This document shows positions 32,213 to 44,668 of a stretch of 64,000 nucleotides of DNA, piece after piece. A program made the position numbers and the translations under genes. The stretch spans positions 1 through 64,000 of the forward strand of contig JAZDSV010000063.1 of assembly GCA_036784855.1 (NCBI GenBank), written 5' to 3'. Positions within the stretch are counted from its first letter, which is position 1. Each line of letters starts with the position of its first letter. Origin of the DNA: Aphelidium insulamus. Its lineage: Eukaryota > Aphelidiomycota > Aphelidea > Aphelidiaceae. The notes under the pieces were generated by a model. It saw only the letters and a program-made list of their open reading frames with translations. It was not told the DNA's origin and searched no databases.

Positions 32213-32617
32213 TCAATTATTCGTGTATCTTTCCTTCAACGCAGATAGATCCCTTTTCTGTACCGCTATAACTATTGGAGTCACAAACAATGTTAGCGCC
32301 CACGCCTGCTCACGGGCCAAGCCTTCAATAATGTTTAGTTTAAGCCGTTCCGCTTCCTTGCGCGTGAGTTCTTCCTCTTGTTTCAGGTCATGGTCTTGGG
32401 TATCACTCGATGTAACAGAGCGCACATCAGGCAGCTCAGTACCATCACAGAGCAGTTCACCCGACAGCGCATCACGCTGTGCGGCGTAATCACCGCCACT
32501 TGCACAACAGGCCCTGCGCGTCCATCGTCGAAAAGGGAAAGCAAGATCAATCGCCTCGCCGACTTGCGCAAGATGAAGGGCCAGCGTCAAAGTAAATCGG
32601 CAAGTAGCAAGCTTCAT
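32213..32617 (-). CDS. Possible small secreted protein, 134 aa
   Basis: The frame starts at ATG 32617 with a moderately hydrophobic N-terminus (MKLATCRFTLTLALHLAQVG) that could be a signal peptide. A Ser/Asp/Glu region and a helical C-terminal part follow (EEELTRKEAERLKLNIIEGL, ALTLFVTPIVIAVQKRD) that includes a possible membrane segment. I recognise no homologue. The plus strand in the same interval has only shadow frames. The call is uncertain because no splice or conservation evidence is available. Confidence 0.35.
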   Translation of the reverse strand: MKLATCRFTLTLALHLAQVGEAIDLAFPFRRWTRRACCASGGDYAAQRDALSGELLCDGTELPDVRSVTSSDTQDHDLKQEEELTRKEAERLKLNIIEGLAREQAWALTLFVTPIVIAVQKRDLSALKERYTNN

Positions 32618-32709
32618 GTGACGAGAGTAGTATCTATCAACTATAATGTATATATAAATTGCATGCTAATCGATCGTTATAACACACATTCATTCATAAC
32701 ACTCTACGG

Positions 32710-33639
32710 CTACCAGCGATCGACGTAGCGCTGCTGTTGCCGCTCAAACTCCAGTCGACACTTGCCCGCCGACTCGCCCACCACCATGGCCACCGCCGCC
32801 CAGTCCACATCCCGCGTACCATCGTGGCATTGATGGCCATCAACTTCAACTTTAATGCCATTGTCTTGATACCGCGCGTGTTGAACATTACGGCGTGCAA
32901 GGGCGGCCAGCACACAGCGTCTCAGTAGAATGCGTTTCGACCGTGTCCAGCTGGCTGCAGTGGCGGACTTTGCCTTGGTGATTGTATTGGGAGACGATGC
33001 AGAAGTTGGAACTGACACTTGCAAACTGGACACCACCACGCTACTGGTATCGATATCAGTGCCTGTATCGACAGCATTCATTTGCGCGCGGAGTATGTGA
33101 GAGGCGGCGGCGCGACACGAGAGCGGTGTGCGGTACGGCAGTTGTTCACTGACACGCTGCCAGTCAATCTGTCGGTGCCAGTAGGCACCACCGTCGCACG
33201 ATGTATTGTTAGTGACGGTGCCATCCCGTACTCGCGGTCCTTCGCAGTGCAGTTGCTCGGCCACAGCGCGCATGAGCACGTGTTGTTCGGCGCGCGTCCA
33301 CTTGTCAATGGGGAGCAGGGTGGCGTTGCGCGGGTATCGAGGCGCGAGAAAGCGCAGGAACGGCACAGACGAGTCAGTGTCCTCATCATTACCAGAACGT
33401 CTAGCACTCCTCAGCAGCGGTGAGCGCGCGTAGTTGGGTCGAGGCGCGTCGGACACTACGGGAACGTCTGCGCCACGGCGGTTGCCACCAACTGCATTAC
33501 GAGACGACGCCATGGAGGAGTCTGGGTGTCCATCATAACGAATGAGCCGACGCGGGTCCTGCAGAAATGAGGGTGTATTTGCCTTTGTGTGCCCGCTGCC
33601 GGCATGTGCCGCGATTATTGCGCGCAGTCTAGCGGCCAT
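32710..33639 (-). CDS. Myb/SANT-like DNA-binding protein
   Basis: Single exon, 309 aa, ATG 33639. Two segments look like Myb/SANT helices. The first is KWTRAEQHVLMRAVAEQ with IDWQRVSEQLPYRTPLSCR and AAASHI. The second is SWTRSKRILLRRCVLAALA with DVDWAAVAMVVGESAGKCR. Each starts with the Trp of helix 1 and has the x-W-x-x-V/I-x-x-x-L/V pattern of helix 2. The N-terminal 100 residues are basic and low-complexity. A nuclear DNA- or chromatin-binding role is inferred. CA-rich sequence precedes the ATG. Confidence 0.6.
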   Translation of the reverse strand: MAARLRAIIAAHAGSGHTKANTPSFLQDPRRLIRYDGHPDSSMASSRNAVGGNRRGADVPVVSDAPRPNYARSPLLRSARRSGNDEDTDSSVPFLRFLAPRYPRNATLLPIDKWTRAEQHVLMRAVAEQLHCEGPRVRDGTVTNNTSCDGGAYWHRQIDWQRVSEQLPYRTPLSCRAAASHILRAQMNAVDTGTDIDTSSVVVSSLQVSVPTSASSPNTITKAKSATAASWTRSKRILLRRCVLAALARRNVQHARYQDNGIKVEVDGHQCHDGTRDVDWAAVAMVVGESAGKCRLEFERQQQRYVDRW

Positions 33640-33948
33640 ATTGTGTGAGTCTGTGTGTGTTAACTATGGTAATCAAGTAGCCTGTTGTATGTAACAATGG
33701 CAATTTAACAATGGTCTTGCTTCATAATGAGAGAAAAGTGGCTCGCTTATTGTAAGCACAGAGTGACAGCTGTAGATAATGCGATTATGTACTTGAGGTG
33801 CAAATTTGATATTAAATCAAATACTATAAATTCCTATAATCTTCAGCAATCAATAATCAACACAACTTGCCATGAGAGTGAAGAGTGTATATTGAGTGAA
33901 TATTATTCCATCCATCCAACCGAGCGTCAAAACCATTCACCAATATGA

Positions 33949-36900
33949 TTAGCGCACATTAATCTTGATGTACGGCACTTCGACGTCCTCGCCATCACGG
34001 TCATTCACACAGACCTCCAGCACCATGGACTTGACGTGCGACGCCAGCGGTTTCTTCGTGACACTCTCGTAGATCTGCGACAGTTTCATCGGCAGACGCT
34101 CGTCCCGCTTCTTCTTGGGCATGAAGAATGTGTACAGCACACAGGGGCCCGCGGACAGCATTGTGATCTCGAGCTGGTGCTTGCTACCAAACCAGTCAAA
34201 CAGCTCCTTGAGTGTCATGTCGCGCTCCACCTCGAACCGATCCCACAGCGTGAACTCGGTGTCGTGGTACTGCGAATGTTTAATGATAATAAATTCATAC
34301 ATATGTAGGTGGGTACGTAAAGATAACAAACAAACAAACAAACCGCACCTTGAACTTGGCGGCGGCAATGGGCTCCGAGAAGCCAAAGAACGGCAGGGCT
34401 AGGTTCACAAATCCGTTCTTGTACTCTTCGATGGTCTTGTTGGGGGCGTCCACCAGCTTGTACAGCTCCAGGCACACCAAGCCCGTCACCAGCGCAGTGG
34501 TTGTGGCGATAGCCGGGATGATTTTGCCGGCGATGCCCTTGGTCTTGTGTCGGTCGGCGGTGGCGATGTTGTAGTTGGTGGCGCGCAGGTTGGACGTGGC
34601 CGTGATAAAGTCAATGTGAAAGTTGGTGTCGTCGTCCTTTTCAAAGTCGCACGGTGTCAGGCGGAACCCGGCGGACGGCGCCATGCCCGCCAGCGTCGAC
34701 ACGATCTTGGCCAGCTCCGGGTCATCGCTGCCAGACTGCTGTTGCTGTGGTGGCGGTGCCTCAGTCTCCGACACCTGGATGCGCACGTTGGAGCGCGGTA
34801 TGAACTCTGGCACCATGACATTGGCGACCATCTTCTTCAGTGTGTCCAGGTTTCGCTCGCCCTTCAGCCCGTAGTTGAATGCGTGCAGATTGGCCGCCGC
34901 CTGGATGAAGCTCATGTGCATCTGGTTGTCGGCGCTGAACGTGATGGGCGTCGGTGCGCGCTTTGGCCCGGACCAGAATGGTGCGCCGGACGAGGTGACG
35001 GCGTCCCGGGGAAAGTTGTACAGCAGCTGCTGAATGCTATTGTTGAACAGTTCCTCGAAGCGCAGGCGCGCCCACACCACACACTCCTCAAACGTGGTGG
35101 CCTTGTCCCGCGTCAATCCATTCAGCACACCAGACAATATGTCTTTGGCGTTGGCACCCTGCTTGATGGTGCTGTCCACAAAATCCGTGGTGCCCTTCAG
35201 AAACAAATTCACATTCTCCACCTGCTGCGTAAACACTCCCTCGAATTCATTCCGTGCCCACTGCACGATTAAAGGTGTGTTAACATCATAAAGTATAAAG
35301 AACCTCAATGGTGTGCTCAATCTGGTTGGGAAAGTTGCGCAGGGTGCACATGGGAATGGACTTTTCGGGCGGGTCTTGCGAGGAAGAGTAGGACTCGGTC
35401 ATGCGCGGCACAATCACTTGGGTGTTGCCCTTGGTGCCCAGCGTGCCAGACTCCAGCAACGGCTTCTGGAAAAAGACACAGCGCCGGTCCACGTACTTGC
35501 GCGCATCCAAATTGTCCAACGCGTTGGTGACCACATCCAGCTTCTCCCAGAAAGCGTCATTGAATATATCTGTGAGTGTATTGACGTTAATTGCAATATT
35601 TATCCACTACAAAAAATTAAGTCACCTTCAGAGTCCACGCCGACGCGATCCTGTTTGGCAACAATTTTCCCGTCCAGCTCCGGGTTCATGGCACAGATGG
35701 CACTGGCGGCGGCCACCGACTTGAATTTGCCCACGTCGGCGGAGCGGAACAGGAACTGCCTGTTCAAATTGCTCTTCTCAATCGTGTCCATGTCCGTGAT
35801 GAGGATGGAGCCGGCGGGCGCCGTGGCCACGCCCATCATGGCCCAGTTCTTCAGCATCTCACAGCCAATTGCACCAGCACCCACCAGGAACATGTTCAGC
35901 GCGGCCAGTTTCTCCTGGAACGCCCGGCCAAACACCATGATCTGGGCGTCGTAGCGACTGTCGATGGGCTGGCAGTCGGCCTCGGTCAGCGCGTCCGATC
36001 CGTGCGGCATCGACTCCAACGAGTCAAAGTACAGGAACTGCACGATGGGATGGAATTTGCCGCTGCATGCCTAGGAATACGTATTAGTTAACGACATATG
36101 TAGGCATTGAATAATCCATCAAGATACCTTGAGCACTTCCTGTGCCACCAGACCGCCTAGGAATGCATTCACGGGAGACAAATCTCCGCGGGACATGTAT
36201 GCCAGAGTCTTTACCAGCTTCTCGTCCAACTCCGTGGGCTCAGTGCCATTGGCCGCTGCGGCAATACCAGCAATCCTCTTGGCATGTTCCAACACACTCA
36301 TGGCATCCTGCTCATTCCGCGGCCTGGGCAGGATTCCCTTGCTCTCCGTGATGAATACGTGTAGCGCCTGGAAGGCGGCGTGCAGGACGGCCGGCCGCTC
36401 AAACTTCGCGAAGTCAGTCATGACGAATTCGGGCTGGAGCAGCGCGTCCTTCAACGAGCGGAACTTGATCACTTTCGGCTGCTTGACCTGGGTGAAGGCA
36501 CCCTCACGCACATACTCGGACATGGCAGACAGATCGCCGATGCTGAACGTGTACGGTCCAAGCACCTTTACTTTGCGCGGCTCGCACCCATTCAACTCGG
36601 TCATTCCCTGCACCTCGTGGAACGTGACATAGTCCCCGTCCTCCAGCCCGTGTCTGGTCTCGTCCAAGCATGTCACCACGCCCTCCACATCCTTGACACA
36701 TATATATATTATTATACTGATAAATAAGCAGTAAAATGTGACTAAATGTACCCGAGAGATGCTGGCAACCATTCCAGACAGCGGCGGCTCTCCCGTAACA
36801 TCCTTGACCGCGAACTCGGCGCCAAAGTCACAAAACACGGATCTGCACTATCAAAGAGTGCAATGGTATTTACATAAGCAACACAATGCAATATACCCAA

Positions 36901-37539
36901 ATAGCCCGCGACTCTCGGCCGCCACAAACTTGATGCCGTGTGCGTGCGTGTACTCATTCATCTCCAGCTGCAGCGGCAGTGGCACATTATGACACACCAC
37001 CACGGTGAACGGGGCCAGGTGCTGCGTGGACAGCGGCTGGCCGCCCGTGTCCAGCACCTTGACCGGCACATACTGGTTCAACTCTTCCAGCCGGTGGCGA
37101 CATGCCTCGGCGCGCGGCTTGCCCAAGTCGGAAGCAGTCAGGTAGAACTGCACGGATAGAGAGTGTGAGTGAGTGAGAGTGTGCATATAGATAGTACACA
37201 TGGGGACATGCCTGCGACGAGAGGTCCAGCTGTGTGACGGGCGCCAAGTCATGCAGGGTGACGCTCTTGACACCGGCCAGAATAATGTTCTTGGCTGGCA
37301 GCATGCATAAGTACACGGTAGACGTATATATGGCGCCAGAGCCGGCACACTGCAACCACCACCAACAGCAACTCACCGACTTCCACGCCCAGACCACCCA
37401 GACCAATTAGGAGCACATTGGACTGGGACATTTGCTGCATTGCCTCGTGTCCCAGCACATAGAGCTGGCGCGAGTACAGGCCCTCATCAATGGCAGCGTG
37501 GCCGTGGGCGGAATCGGCGGCGGCCGACTTGTTGGTCAT
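33949..37539 (-). CDS. UBA1: Ubiquitin-activating enzyme E1
   Basis: About nine exons from ATG 37539 to the stop at 33949. In order: [17 protein letters not shown] and [14 protein letters not shown] (inactive adenylation half), [23 protein letters not shown], the FCCH region ([17 protein letters not shown]), [17 protein letters not shown] and [19 protein letters not shown] (active adenylation half), the catalytic cysteine in [12 protein letters not shown], the SCCH domain, and the C-terminal ubiquitin-fold domain ([18 protein letters not shown]). All hallmark residues are present, so it should be the active ubiquitin E1. A 23-nt TG run (CA on the coding strand, 37547-37569) lies directly upstream of the ATG. 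Confidence 0.97.
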
Positions 37540-37807
37540 ATTGTGCGTGTGTGTGTGTGTGTGTGTGTGATGTAAGCGCTGTGTCTCAATGATTAAAGTT
37601 GTATTAACACTGGCAGCAATACTGCTGGCTTCTGTATACATGGATAGCCGCGTTATATGCAACTAAATACACCTGTAGATACTCTCGGCTGCTTGCATGC
37701 TGTAGTCCGCGATGTACTATCTCTGCATGGACAACGCATCACAGATCACATGACACCAATTGAATAACTGATTTATGTCCATATAAGTATGTAAGTGACC
37801 ATGTGTA

Positions 37808-38528
37808 CTAGGTGGCTGCCTGTTGCTTAATCTGTTCATAGTGTTGCTGCAGTTGTTGCACCGCCTCGGCCTTCTCTTCCACCGACACACCTATTCAGTG
37901 GAGTAAGTTGGCTGCGTATTTAAACATCAATTGGACTGGTAATACATACTCGGGTTAAGCAATGCTTGGCCGGCGGCTGTGGGTGCCTTGTGCTGCTGAT
38001 GATACACGCATATCAAGTAGCGGCCTACATCACATCGGATAAGTATGATCATTCAACCATTGGAGTAGAGTAGCATATAAATACACATGCGCAGACAAGT
38101 AGATGGAAGAAAACAAGTGCAAGGACAAGGCAATTTAAGTGTATGCATAAGAATATTACAGTATATATAGTAATTATAGTTTAGAGCGAGAAAGAGTAAA
38201 TAATACATCACCCACCCATCATGTTGTAGCCGCTGATGTGCTCACACGCGTGCTTGGCGTCAAAGATATCTTCATACACCACGTAGGCGGTGCCACGCGT
38301 ATCCGGCGCATCACCCAGCCGTATCTGCCGCACGGCGCCGTACTGCCCAAACAACTCGTACAGCTCCTCGGCGCCAATCTTGAACGGCAAGTTGCGCACA
38401 AAGAGGACACGGTTCACCTCGGGTGCCAGTCGGTGCTGGCCACCAGACACGCCACCACCACCCCCGCCAACGCTCGGTCCATCAGAGGTGCCGGCGCCGC
38501 GCTGTGCATTGGGCAGCAAGTGGGCCAT
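37808..38528 (-). CDS. SF3B6: SF3b 14-kDa subunit (p14), branch-site RNA-binding protein
   Basis: Three exons: 38528-38216, 38024 to about 37946, and about 37891-37808. The RRM is clear: [19 protein letters not shown] (RNP2), [39 protein letters not shown] (RNP1) and [12 protein letters not shown] across the first intron. The C-terminal helix ([19 protein letters not shown]) matches the family. The N-terminus is longer and Gly-rich compared with other members. The protein contacts the branch-point adenosine in U2 snRNP. Confidence 0.93.
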
Positions 38529-38696
38529 TTATGTGTGAGCTAATTGTGCGTGAAGGGATGCTTGACTGTCCAATCAGAGTGTGTGTGTGAGCAAAGGCGT
38601 GTTGTCTGCCACTATTTACACTCTTTGCAACCACACAACACGGCTTAGTCACTTTCCACGCACTTGTTCACACCAAAATAATAATCAATTACTATT

Positions 38697-38975
38697 ATGC
38701 CAAATACTAATATGATGGATGTGCCGCACCATTTAATACGGCGAGATGCGCGTGGTAGTTTGGTGTTTCGTCGCCGCCGCCGTGATGGCAAACACGCATC
38801 ACAGATATACTTTCAGCGTAAACGTCGCCGCGATGGATGGTGTGCATACGTACAGCGTGTAGGAAACTACATTTCACGCAGACTCGCCCACTTCATCGTG
38901 CGCACCGTCAACAAGTGGCCCACGCTGTGTGGCTGCATTGTCGGCACTGTTCTGGCCACACTGCTTGTGGGCTAA
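38697..38975 (+). CDS. Small basic protein with C-terminal membrane anchor, unknown
   Basis: 92 codons. The middle is strongly basic (FRRRRRDGKHASQIYFQRKR), and the C-terminus is a short hydrophobic span (LCGCIVGTVLATLLVG) ending at the stop, so a tail-anchored protein is plausible. It lies in the gap between SF3B6 and the dehydratase gene. I recognise no family. A chance frame cannot be excluded. Confidence 0.4.
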   Translation: MPNTNMMDVPHHLIRRDARGSLVFRRRRRDGKHASQIYFQRKRRRDGWCAYVQRVGNYISRRLAHFIVRTVNKWPTLCGCIVGTVLATLLVG

Positions 38976-39067
38976 TCATCATTATTTAGATCCTTGTGTA
39001 TATATCTGTGCATAATATAAATTTGTAATCCATAATAATAATAATAATAACAATAATCATCTCAAAA

Positions 39068-40502
39068 TTAAACTTTATGCGCACTGTGAAAGGCATGAGC
39101 GGCCTCTACGGCATGAATTGTGCCTTCAGTGGGTGCGATGTGGTCCACATCTACACAGGCCACAGAGTGCCACCATTGTGTCACATCATGCCGCCTGTAC
39201 CAGTCAATAGTTACATCTAGACCCGTGTCAAACGGCGTGCGCTCCTGCCAGCCGAGCTCCGTGCGCAGTTTGCTACAGTCAATTGCGTAGCGCCTATCGT
39301 TGAATGGGCGGTCTGGCACGTGGCATATGGCTGTTGGCATGGTGCCGACATTCATCTTCTTGAGAAGTATATGCGCCAGTTGCAGACTAGTCAGCTCACA
39401 CTCGGCGCCCACATTGTATGCTTCTCCCGTGCGGCCTAGTAGTTAAGTCAGTATACATCATATGAAATCAACAATTATATACATATATACATATATATAT
39501 ATATGTAAACATGCATACATGCATACCACGCTCCATGACAAGCACCAAAGCATCACAAAAGTCTTGGACGTAGAGATAGCGACGCCGGTGCAGACCATCA
39601 CCGTGCAGACAGCACGGAGCCTCCTTGAGCAGGCGGCAGATGAACTTTGGAATAATCTTCTCCGGATACTGCCGCGGTCCATACACATTGTTACTGCGCA
39701 CCGTGCAGCACGGCACACCGAACGAAAGAGAATAGGCGCGCACCAGACACTCGGCCCCGGCTTTAGTGGCCGAGTAGGGGTTGGATGGCCGTAGCGGGTC
39801 TGTCTCGGTCATTGAAACGGTTTCCGACAGCGCCTCGCCGTACACCTCGTCCGTGCTCACGTGCAGAAACAGTCTGATAGTGTCGGCACACTGTCTGGCA
39901 CACTCCAGCAGCACATGTGTCCCCAGCACGTTGTTGGTGGTGAATTCAAACGGGTCGCCATACAATGAATTGTCTAGTATTATAGTTGTCAAGTACGATA
40001 TAAATATAAATTGTCTAGATAAGTTGCCAACGTCCAAACGATACATGCATAGAAGTGCTATGACAAACTATACACTATACACACTATACATATTCAATGG
40101 ACTAACCGACATGGGTGGATGCTGCTGCATGCACTATGGTGTCGATGGAGTGGGTGCGCACGAGTTGCAGCATGGCTGTGTAGTCTGTCACGTCCACACG
40201 TTCAAAGTGGAATGCAGCATTGTCGCGACACGCATCCAGATTGTGCTGTGAGGCCGCGGCCAGCGATAGCATGTCCACCGCCAGCACTAGTTCGACGCCG
40301 TCAAGACAAGGTTGCGGTGAAGAATCGGATGTAACTGGTCTATCATGGAGTGGCAGCAACCGCTCCGCAATATGAGACCCACTGCAAAAAGGGTGTCAAC
40401 AGAAGTGGCGGAGTAGCCAGACGGCACACATGCATGAAACCCGCAGCACCGGTGACCAGGATCCGCCGCGGCCGTCGCCTTTCCGCGGCCATTATGGTTT
40501 GA
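39068..40502 (-). CDS. TGDS: dTDP-D-glucose 4,6-dehydratase
   Basis: Short-chain dehydrogenase (RmlB/TGDS) of nucleotide-sugar metabolism. Four exons: 40502 to about 40437, 40381-40107, 39973-39527 and 39435-39068. Motifs in order: RRILVTGAAGF then GSHIAERL (NAD-binding GxxGxxG), DTIVHAAASTHV, DNSLYGDPFEF, FLHVSTDEVYGE (catalytic Thr/Asp/Glu), NPYSATKAGAECLV (YxxxK), VRSNNVYGPRQYPEKIIPKF and RRYLYVQDFCDAL. Intron 1 appears to use a GC donor (GCATGT) to give the canonical GFIGSH. A TA microsatellite lies in intron 3. Confidence 0.93.
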
Positions 40503-41076
40503 GCTGAAGTATTTACTTCACCTACTGCCAGTTGATTAGTGCTTACATAAGCACAAGCGTGAAATAGTATGTTACAAAGTCGATCTCGAGCAAAGAAGTT
40601 AATTATTTAGCTAAGGCGCCATGCAAATACAATAATACGTCTTTCTTTAATGAACGTGTTGTGCACGAGGTAAACAAGATTGCGCCCATTAATCTATGTA
40701 TCCGTATATGCTATGAGGTATGATGGTAATCCGCGATATTTTTTCACTGTGGATAAAAGTGCCCTCAAAGCCAGATATCTAACTTTTCCACTTGTCGCTC
40801 CTACATACCTGCAAACAGTTCATGTTCGTTATCATCGATTATCTTTAGTATCCGTACTTGAGAATAATGCACAACATTGGAATGGACATTCATCTGCCCT
40901 GACCTGACACCATCGTTGGAGTAATGGCATCGCAAGCCATTAACACGCAAGATGCGCTTCAATACACAACGGTTACGTAATGGACACCATATTAAGCACA
41001 CGCACAACCCTAGCCTTAATTAAACTGATGGAATTGTAGCGTGCGCGCGTGTGTTAAACAATTGCACACACAATTG
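40503..41076. other. Intergenic region between two divergent genes
   Basis: This holds the two promoters of the dehydratase (minus) and 2-oxoglutarate dehydrogenase (plus). A 75-codon frame at 40680 (YDGNPRYFFTVDKSALKARY) reads somewhat like protein but lacks support. No repeat or RNA gene is seen. Confidence 0.35.
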
Positions 41077-41104
41077 CACACACACACACACACACACACA
41101 CACG
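41077..41104 (+). promoter_or_regulatory. CA-dinucleotide leader before the OGDH start codon
   Basis: A run of CA repeats ends four nucleotides before ATG 41108. Comparable CA-rich runs on the coding strand lie immediately upstream of UBA1 (37547-37569), NSA2 (13689-13706), the metzincin gene (52552-52567), eIF2-beta (about 51495-51535) and the Myb-like gene. The recurrence suggests a shared 5'-leader or core-promoter feature. Confidence 0.5.
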
Positions 41105-41107
41105 CAA

Positions 41108-42223
41108 ATGGTGCGGCTGGTGTCTGCCTCGGCCGTGGCGTCATGGCGAGTCGGTGTCGCCGCCACTCGGCCACCACCACAACAACAACAACAAGCACTG
41201 CAGCTACTATATGGCGGTCGCCGTTTCCTGAAATCTGCCCCGGCGTCTGCGTCTGGCAGCGAGGGATTCCTGCAGGGGTCCAGCTCGCCGTATGTGGAGC
41301 AAATGTATGATGCCTGGCGTGCGGACCCCGCCTCGGTGCACGTCAGCTGGCGGACGTACTTTGACCAGGTGTGTACAGATTACCATATCTCTCTCTGTGG
41401 TGTGTTGTACCGATGGCCAACACTGCGGTGCGTAGGTGGCAAAGGGAGCGCCGGCGGGCAAGGCATTCCGTGCCCCGCCCACCCTCGTGGTGCCCGACGA
41501 CAATGTACTGCCGCACTTTGGCTCCCAGGCCGCCATTGCCTTGCCAGCTGCTGCCACGGACGGCAGTGCTTCGGCCGACAACATTATCGACCACCTGAAA
41601 GTGCAGCTGCTTGTGCGCGCCTACCAAGTACGTTGTACCTATATTGTATACTTATACACATTATATACATTATATTAAATAATGGCAGGTGCGAGGCCAT
41701 CACCTGGCCAAGCTGGACCCGCTGGGAATATCGCAGCCGGACTTGGAGGAGGTGCACCCGCCCGAGCTTGAAATCGGCCACTATGGATTCACTGCGGCCG
41801 ACATGGACCGCACATTCCACATTGGCCACGGGATGCTGCCGGGGTTCACGGCCACGGCGCGCACAATGACACTGCGGGAGATTATTGCCGCACTGAAGGA
41901 CATGTACTGTAAGTACAAAAAATATATGTACACAGTATACTAAATAGTATATAGGCGGCACCGTGGGCGTGGAGTATGCGCACATTCCCGACCGGCAGCA
42001 GTGTGACTGGCTGCGTGCCCGAGTGGAGGTGCCGGTGCGCCATTCGTACACGCGCGAGGAGAAGCGCATGATCCTGGACCGGCTTATCTGGTCGGATTCC
42101 TTTGAGCGCTTTGTGCAGACAAAGTGGGCCAGCGAGAAACGGTTCGGGCTGGAAGGCTGCGAGGCACTGATTCCCGGCATGAAGGCCCTGATTGACCGTT
42201 CCGTTGACAATGGGGTGAGAGTT

Positions 42224-42260
<37 letters not shown>

Positions 42261-44540
42261 CTTTAAATTATTTCTTTTATAGGTCAAATCCATAATTATG
42301 GGAATGCCACACCGCGGCCGGTTGAATGTGCTCAGCAATGTTGTGCGCAAGCCGAACGAGTCGATATTCTGCGAATTCTCTGGCTCGCAGCAGCCGGGAC
42401 TCGAAGGCTCCGGCGATGTGAAATACCACCTGGGCATGAACTATGACCGCCCGACGCCGTCCGGGAAGCGCGTGCACCTCTCGCTGGTGGCCAACCCGTC
42501 GCACTTGGAGGCCGTGGACCCCGTGGTGCAGGGCAAGGTGCGCGCGCTGCAGTTCTACGGCTCCGACGAGCAGAACCGCGACGAGACCATGGCGGTGCTG
42601 CTGCACGGCGACGCGGCATTCGCGGCCCAGGGAATCGTGTATGAGACATTTGGCTTCTCGGACCTGCCAAACTACACCACGGGCGGCACCGTGCACATTG
42701 TCGTGAACAATCAGATCGGGTTCACCACGGACCCGCGCTTCAACCGCTCCACACCGTACTGCACGGACGTGGCCAAGACGGTGCACGCGCCCATATTCCA
42801 CGTGAACGGGGACGATGTGGAGGCGGTGGTGCACTGCTGCCAGATGGCCGCCGACTGGCGCAAGACCTTCAAGAAGGACATTGTGATTGACATTGTGTGC
42901 TACCGGCGCCACGGCCACAACGAGGTCGACCAGCCGTCGTTCACGCAGCCGCTCATGTACAAGAAGATCGCCAAGCAGGTGCCGGTGATGGAGCAGTACA
43001 TTGCCAAACTGGTGGCGGACGGAACATTCACCGCCGACGAGATCGAGGAGAACAAGAAGCGTGTCTGGGCCCTGCTGGAGGAATCCTACGCCAAGAGCAA
43101 GGACTACAAACCCACCAGGGCCGAGTGGGTCTCGTCCGAGTGGCCCGGGTTCAAGAGTCCCAAGGAACTGGCGCAGGAGGTCACGCCAGAGTACACGACA
43201 GGCGCCCCGCTCGAAGTGCTACGTCACATTGGCCAGGTGACCAGCTCGGTGCCAGCGGGATTCCACGTGCATCCCGTACTGAATCGCATCCTGAAGGCGC
43301 GCAAGAAATCCGTCGATGAACAGGCCAACATTGACTGGGCCACCGCGGAGGCCATGGCCTTTGGTTCGCTGGCTCTGGAGGGCACACATGTCCGTCTGAG
43401 TGGGCAGGTCCGTTATATATGATTTGTACTTGTCTAGATACATGTTAATATAATATATCAAAGGACGTCGAGCGCGGAACATTCAGCCAGCGCCACGCCG
43501 TGCTGCACGACCAGGAGAACGAGAAGCGCTACGTCGCGCTGAACCATCTGTCGGACAAGCAGGCGCTGTTCACCGTGTGCAACAGCTCGCTGTCGGAGTT
43601 TGGCACGCTGGGCTTCGAGCTGGGCTACAGCATCGTCAACCCCAACAGCCTTGTGCTGTGGGAGGCGCAGTTTGGCGACTTTGTCAACAACGCCCAGTGC
43701 ATCATTGACCAGTTCATTGCGTCGGGGGAGAAGAAGTGGCTGCAGCGCACGGGGCTGACACTGCTGCTGCCGCACGGGTTTGACGGCGCCGGTCCGGAGC
43801 ACAGCAGTTCGCGCATGGAACGCTTCCTGGAGCTGTGCGACGACGACCCGTTCACCTTCCCCAACATGGAGCCGGCTGTGCGCCGTCAGACCCAGGACTG
43901 CAACATGCAGGTGGTGTACGCCTCGACGCCGGCCAACTACTTCCACGCGCTGCGGCGGCAGATCCACCGCGAGTTCCGCAAGCCGTTGGTGATGCCCACC
44001 AGCAAGTCCCTGCTGCGGCATCCAATGTGCCGGTCCACGCTGGCCGATTTGGCGGGCGAGACGCGGTTCCAGCGCGTCATCCCGGAAGTGGCGCCGGAAG
44101 GCACGCTGAAACCCGACGCCCAGATCAACAAGGTCATCTTCTGTTCCGGCCAGGTGTACTACGCGCTGGCACGGGCACGCGAGGCAAACAGCATGGACGA
44201 CGTGGCCATTGTGCGTGTGGAGCAGCTGTCGCCGTTCCCGTTCGACTTGGTGCGCGACCAAGCGGACAAGTACAGCAACGCCAAGTTTGTCTGGGCGCAG
44301 GAAGAGCCAATGAACATGGGGCCGTGGTCGTATGTGCAGAACCGACTGGAGACGGCGCTGAAGCACAGCAGCAAACACAGCGGCAAGCGGGCCGAGTATG
44401 CGGGCCGCCAGCCCACCGGCAGCGTGGCCACCGGCAACAAGAAGATGCACGAGCGGGAGGAGTGGTCGCTGCTGAGTCAGGCGCTGCTGGGCGAGTCGCG
44501 GCAACCGGCCAAGATTGTCAACGGTCTGCCGCACTGGTAA
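41108..44540 (+). CDS. OGDH: 2-oxoglutarate dehydrogenase E1 component
   Basis: Mitochondrial TCA-cycle enzyme. Seven exons: 41108-41368, 41436-41627, 41689-41908, 41955-42214, 42283-43407 and 43464-44540, with every junction in frame; the first of these carries the N-terminal targeting sequence ([22 protein letters not shown]). Family landmarks: [91 protein letters not shown] and [20 protein letters not shown] (thiamine-diphosphate site), [38 protein letters not shown] and the ending [13 protein letters not shown]. The intron at 42215-42282 contains a long TA repeat. I count six coding exons and five introns from the listed boundaries. Confidence 0.97.
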
Positions 44541-44668
44541 TTCCGGCATGGTGACATGGGACACACCCACGCGCCAACAATATATACTTGTGTGCTACAA
44601 ACTGCATAAACTTGTATATTCATGTATGTAATTCAATAATAATAATATCATTCATTGCCCTGTATTGT

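Noticed and set aside
33727-33948. 73-codon plus-strand frame between the Myb-like gene and UBA1
   Set aside because: Lies in the UBA1 3' flank, AT-rich composition, no motif and no sign of splicing.
40680-40907. 75-codon frame upstream of OGDH
   Set aside because: Reads slightly like protein but has no start context, partner exon or family resemblance.
42277-44570. Long minus-strand frames opposite OGDH
   Set aside because: Antisense shadows caused by GC-rich third positions of the OGDH exons.
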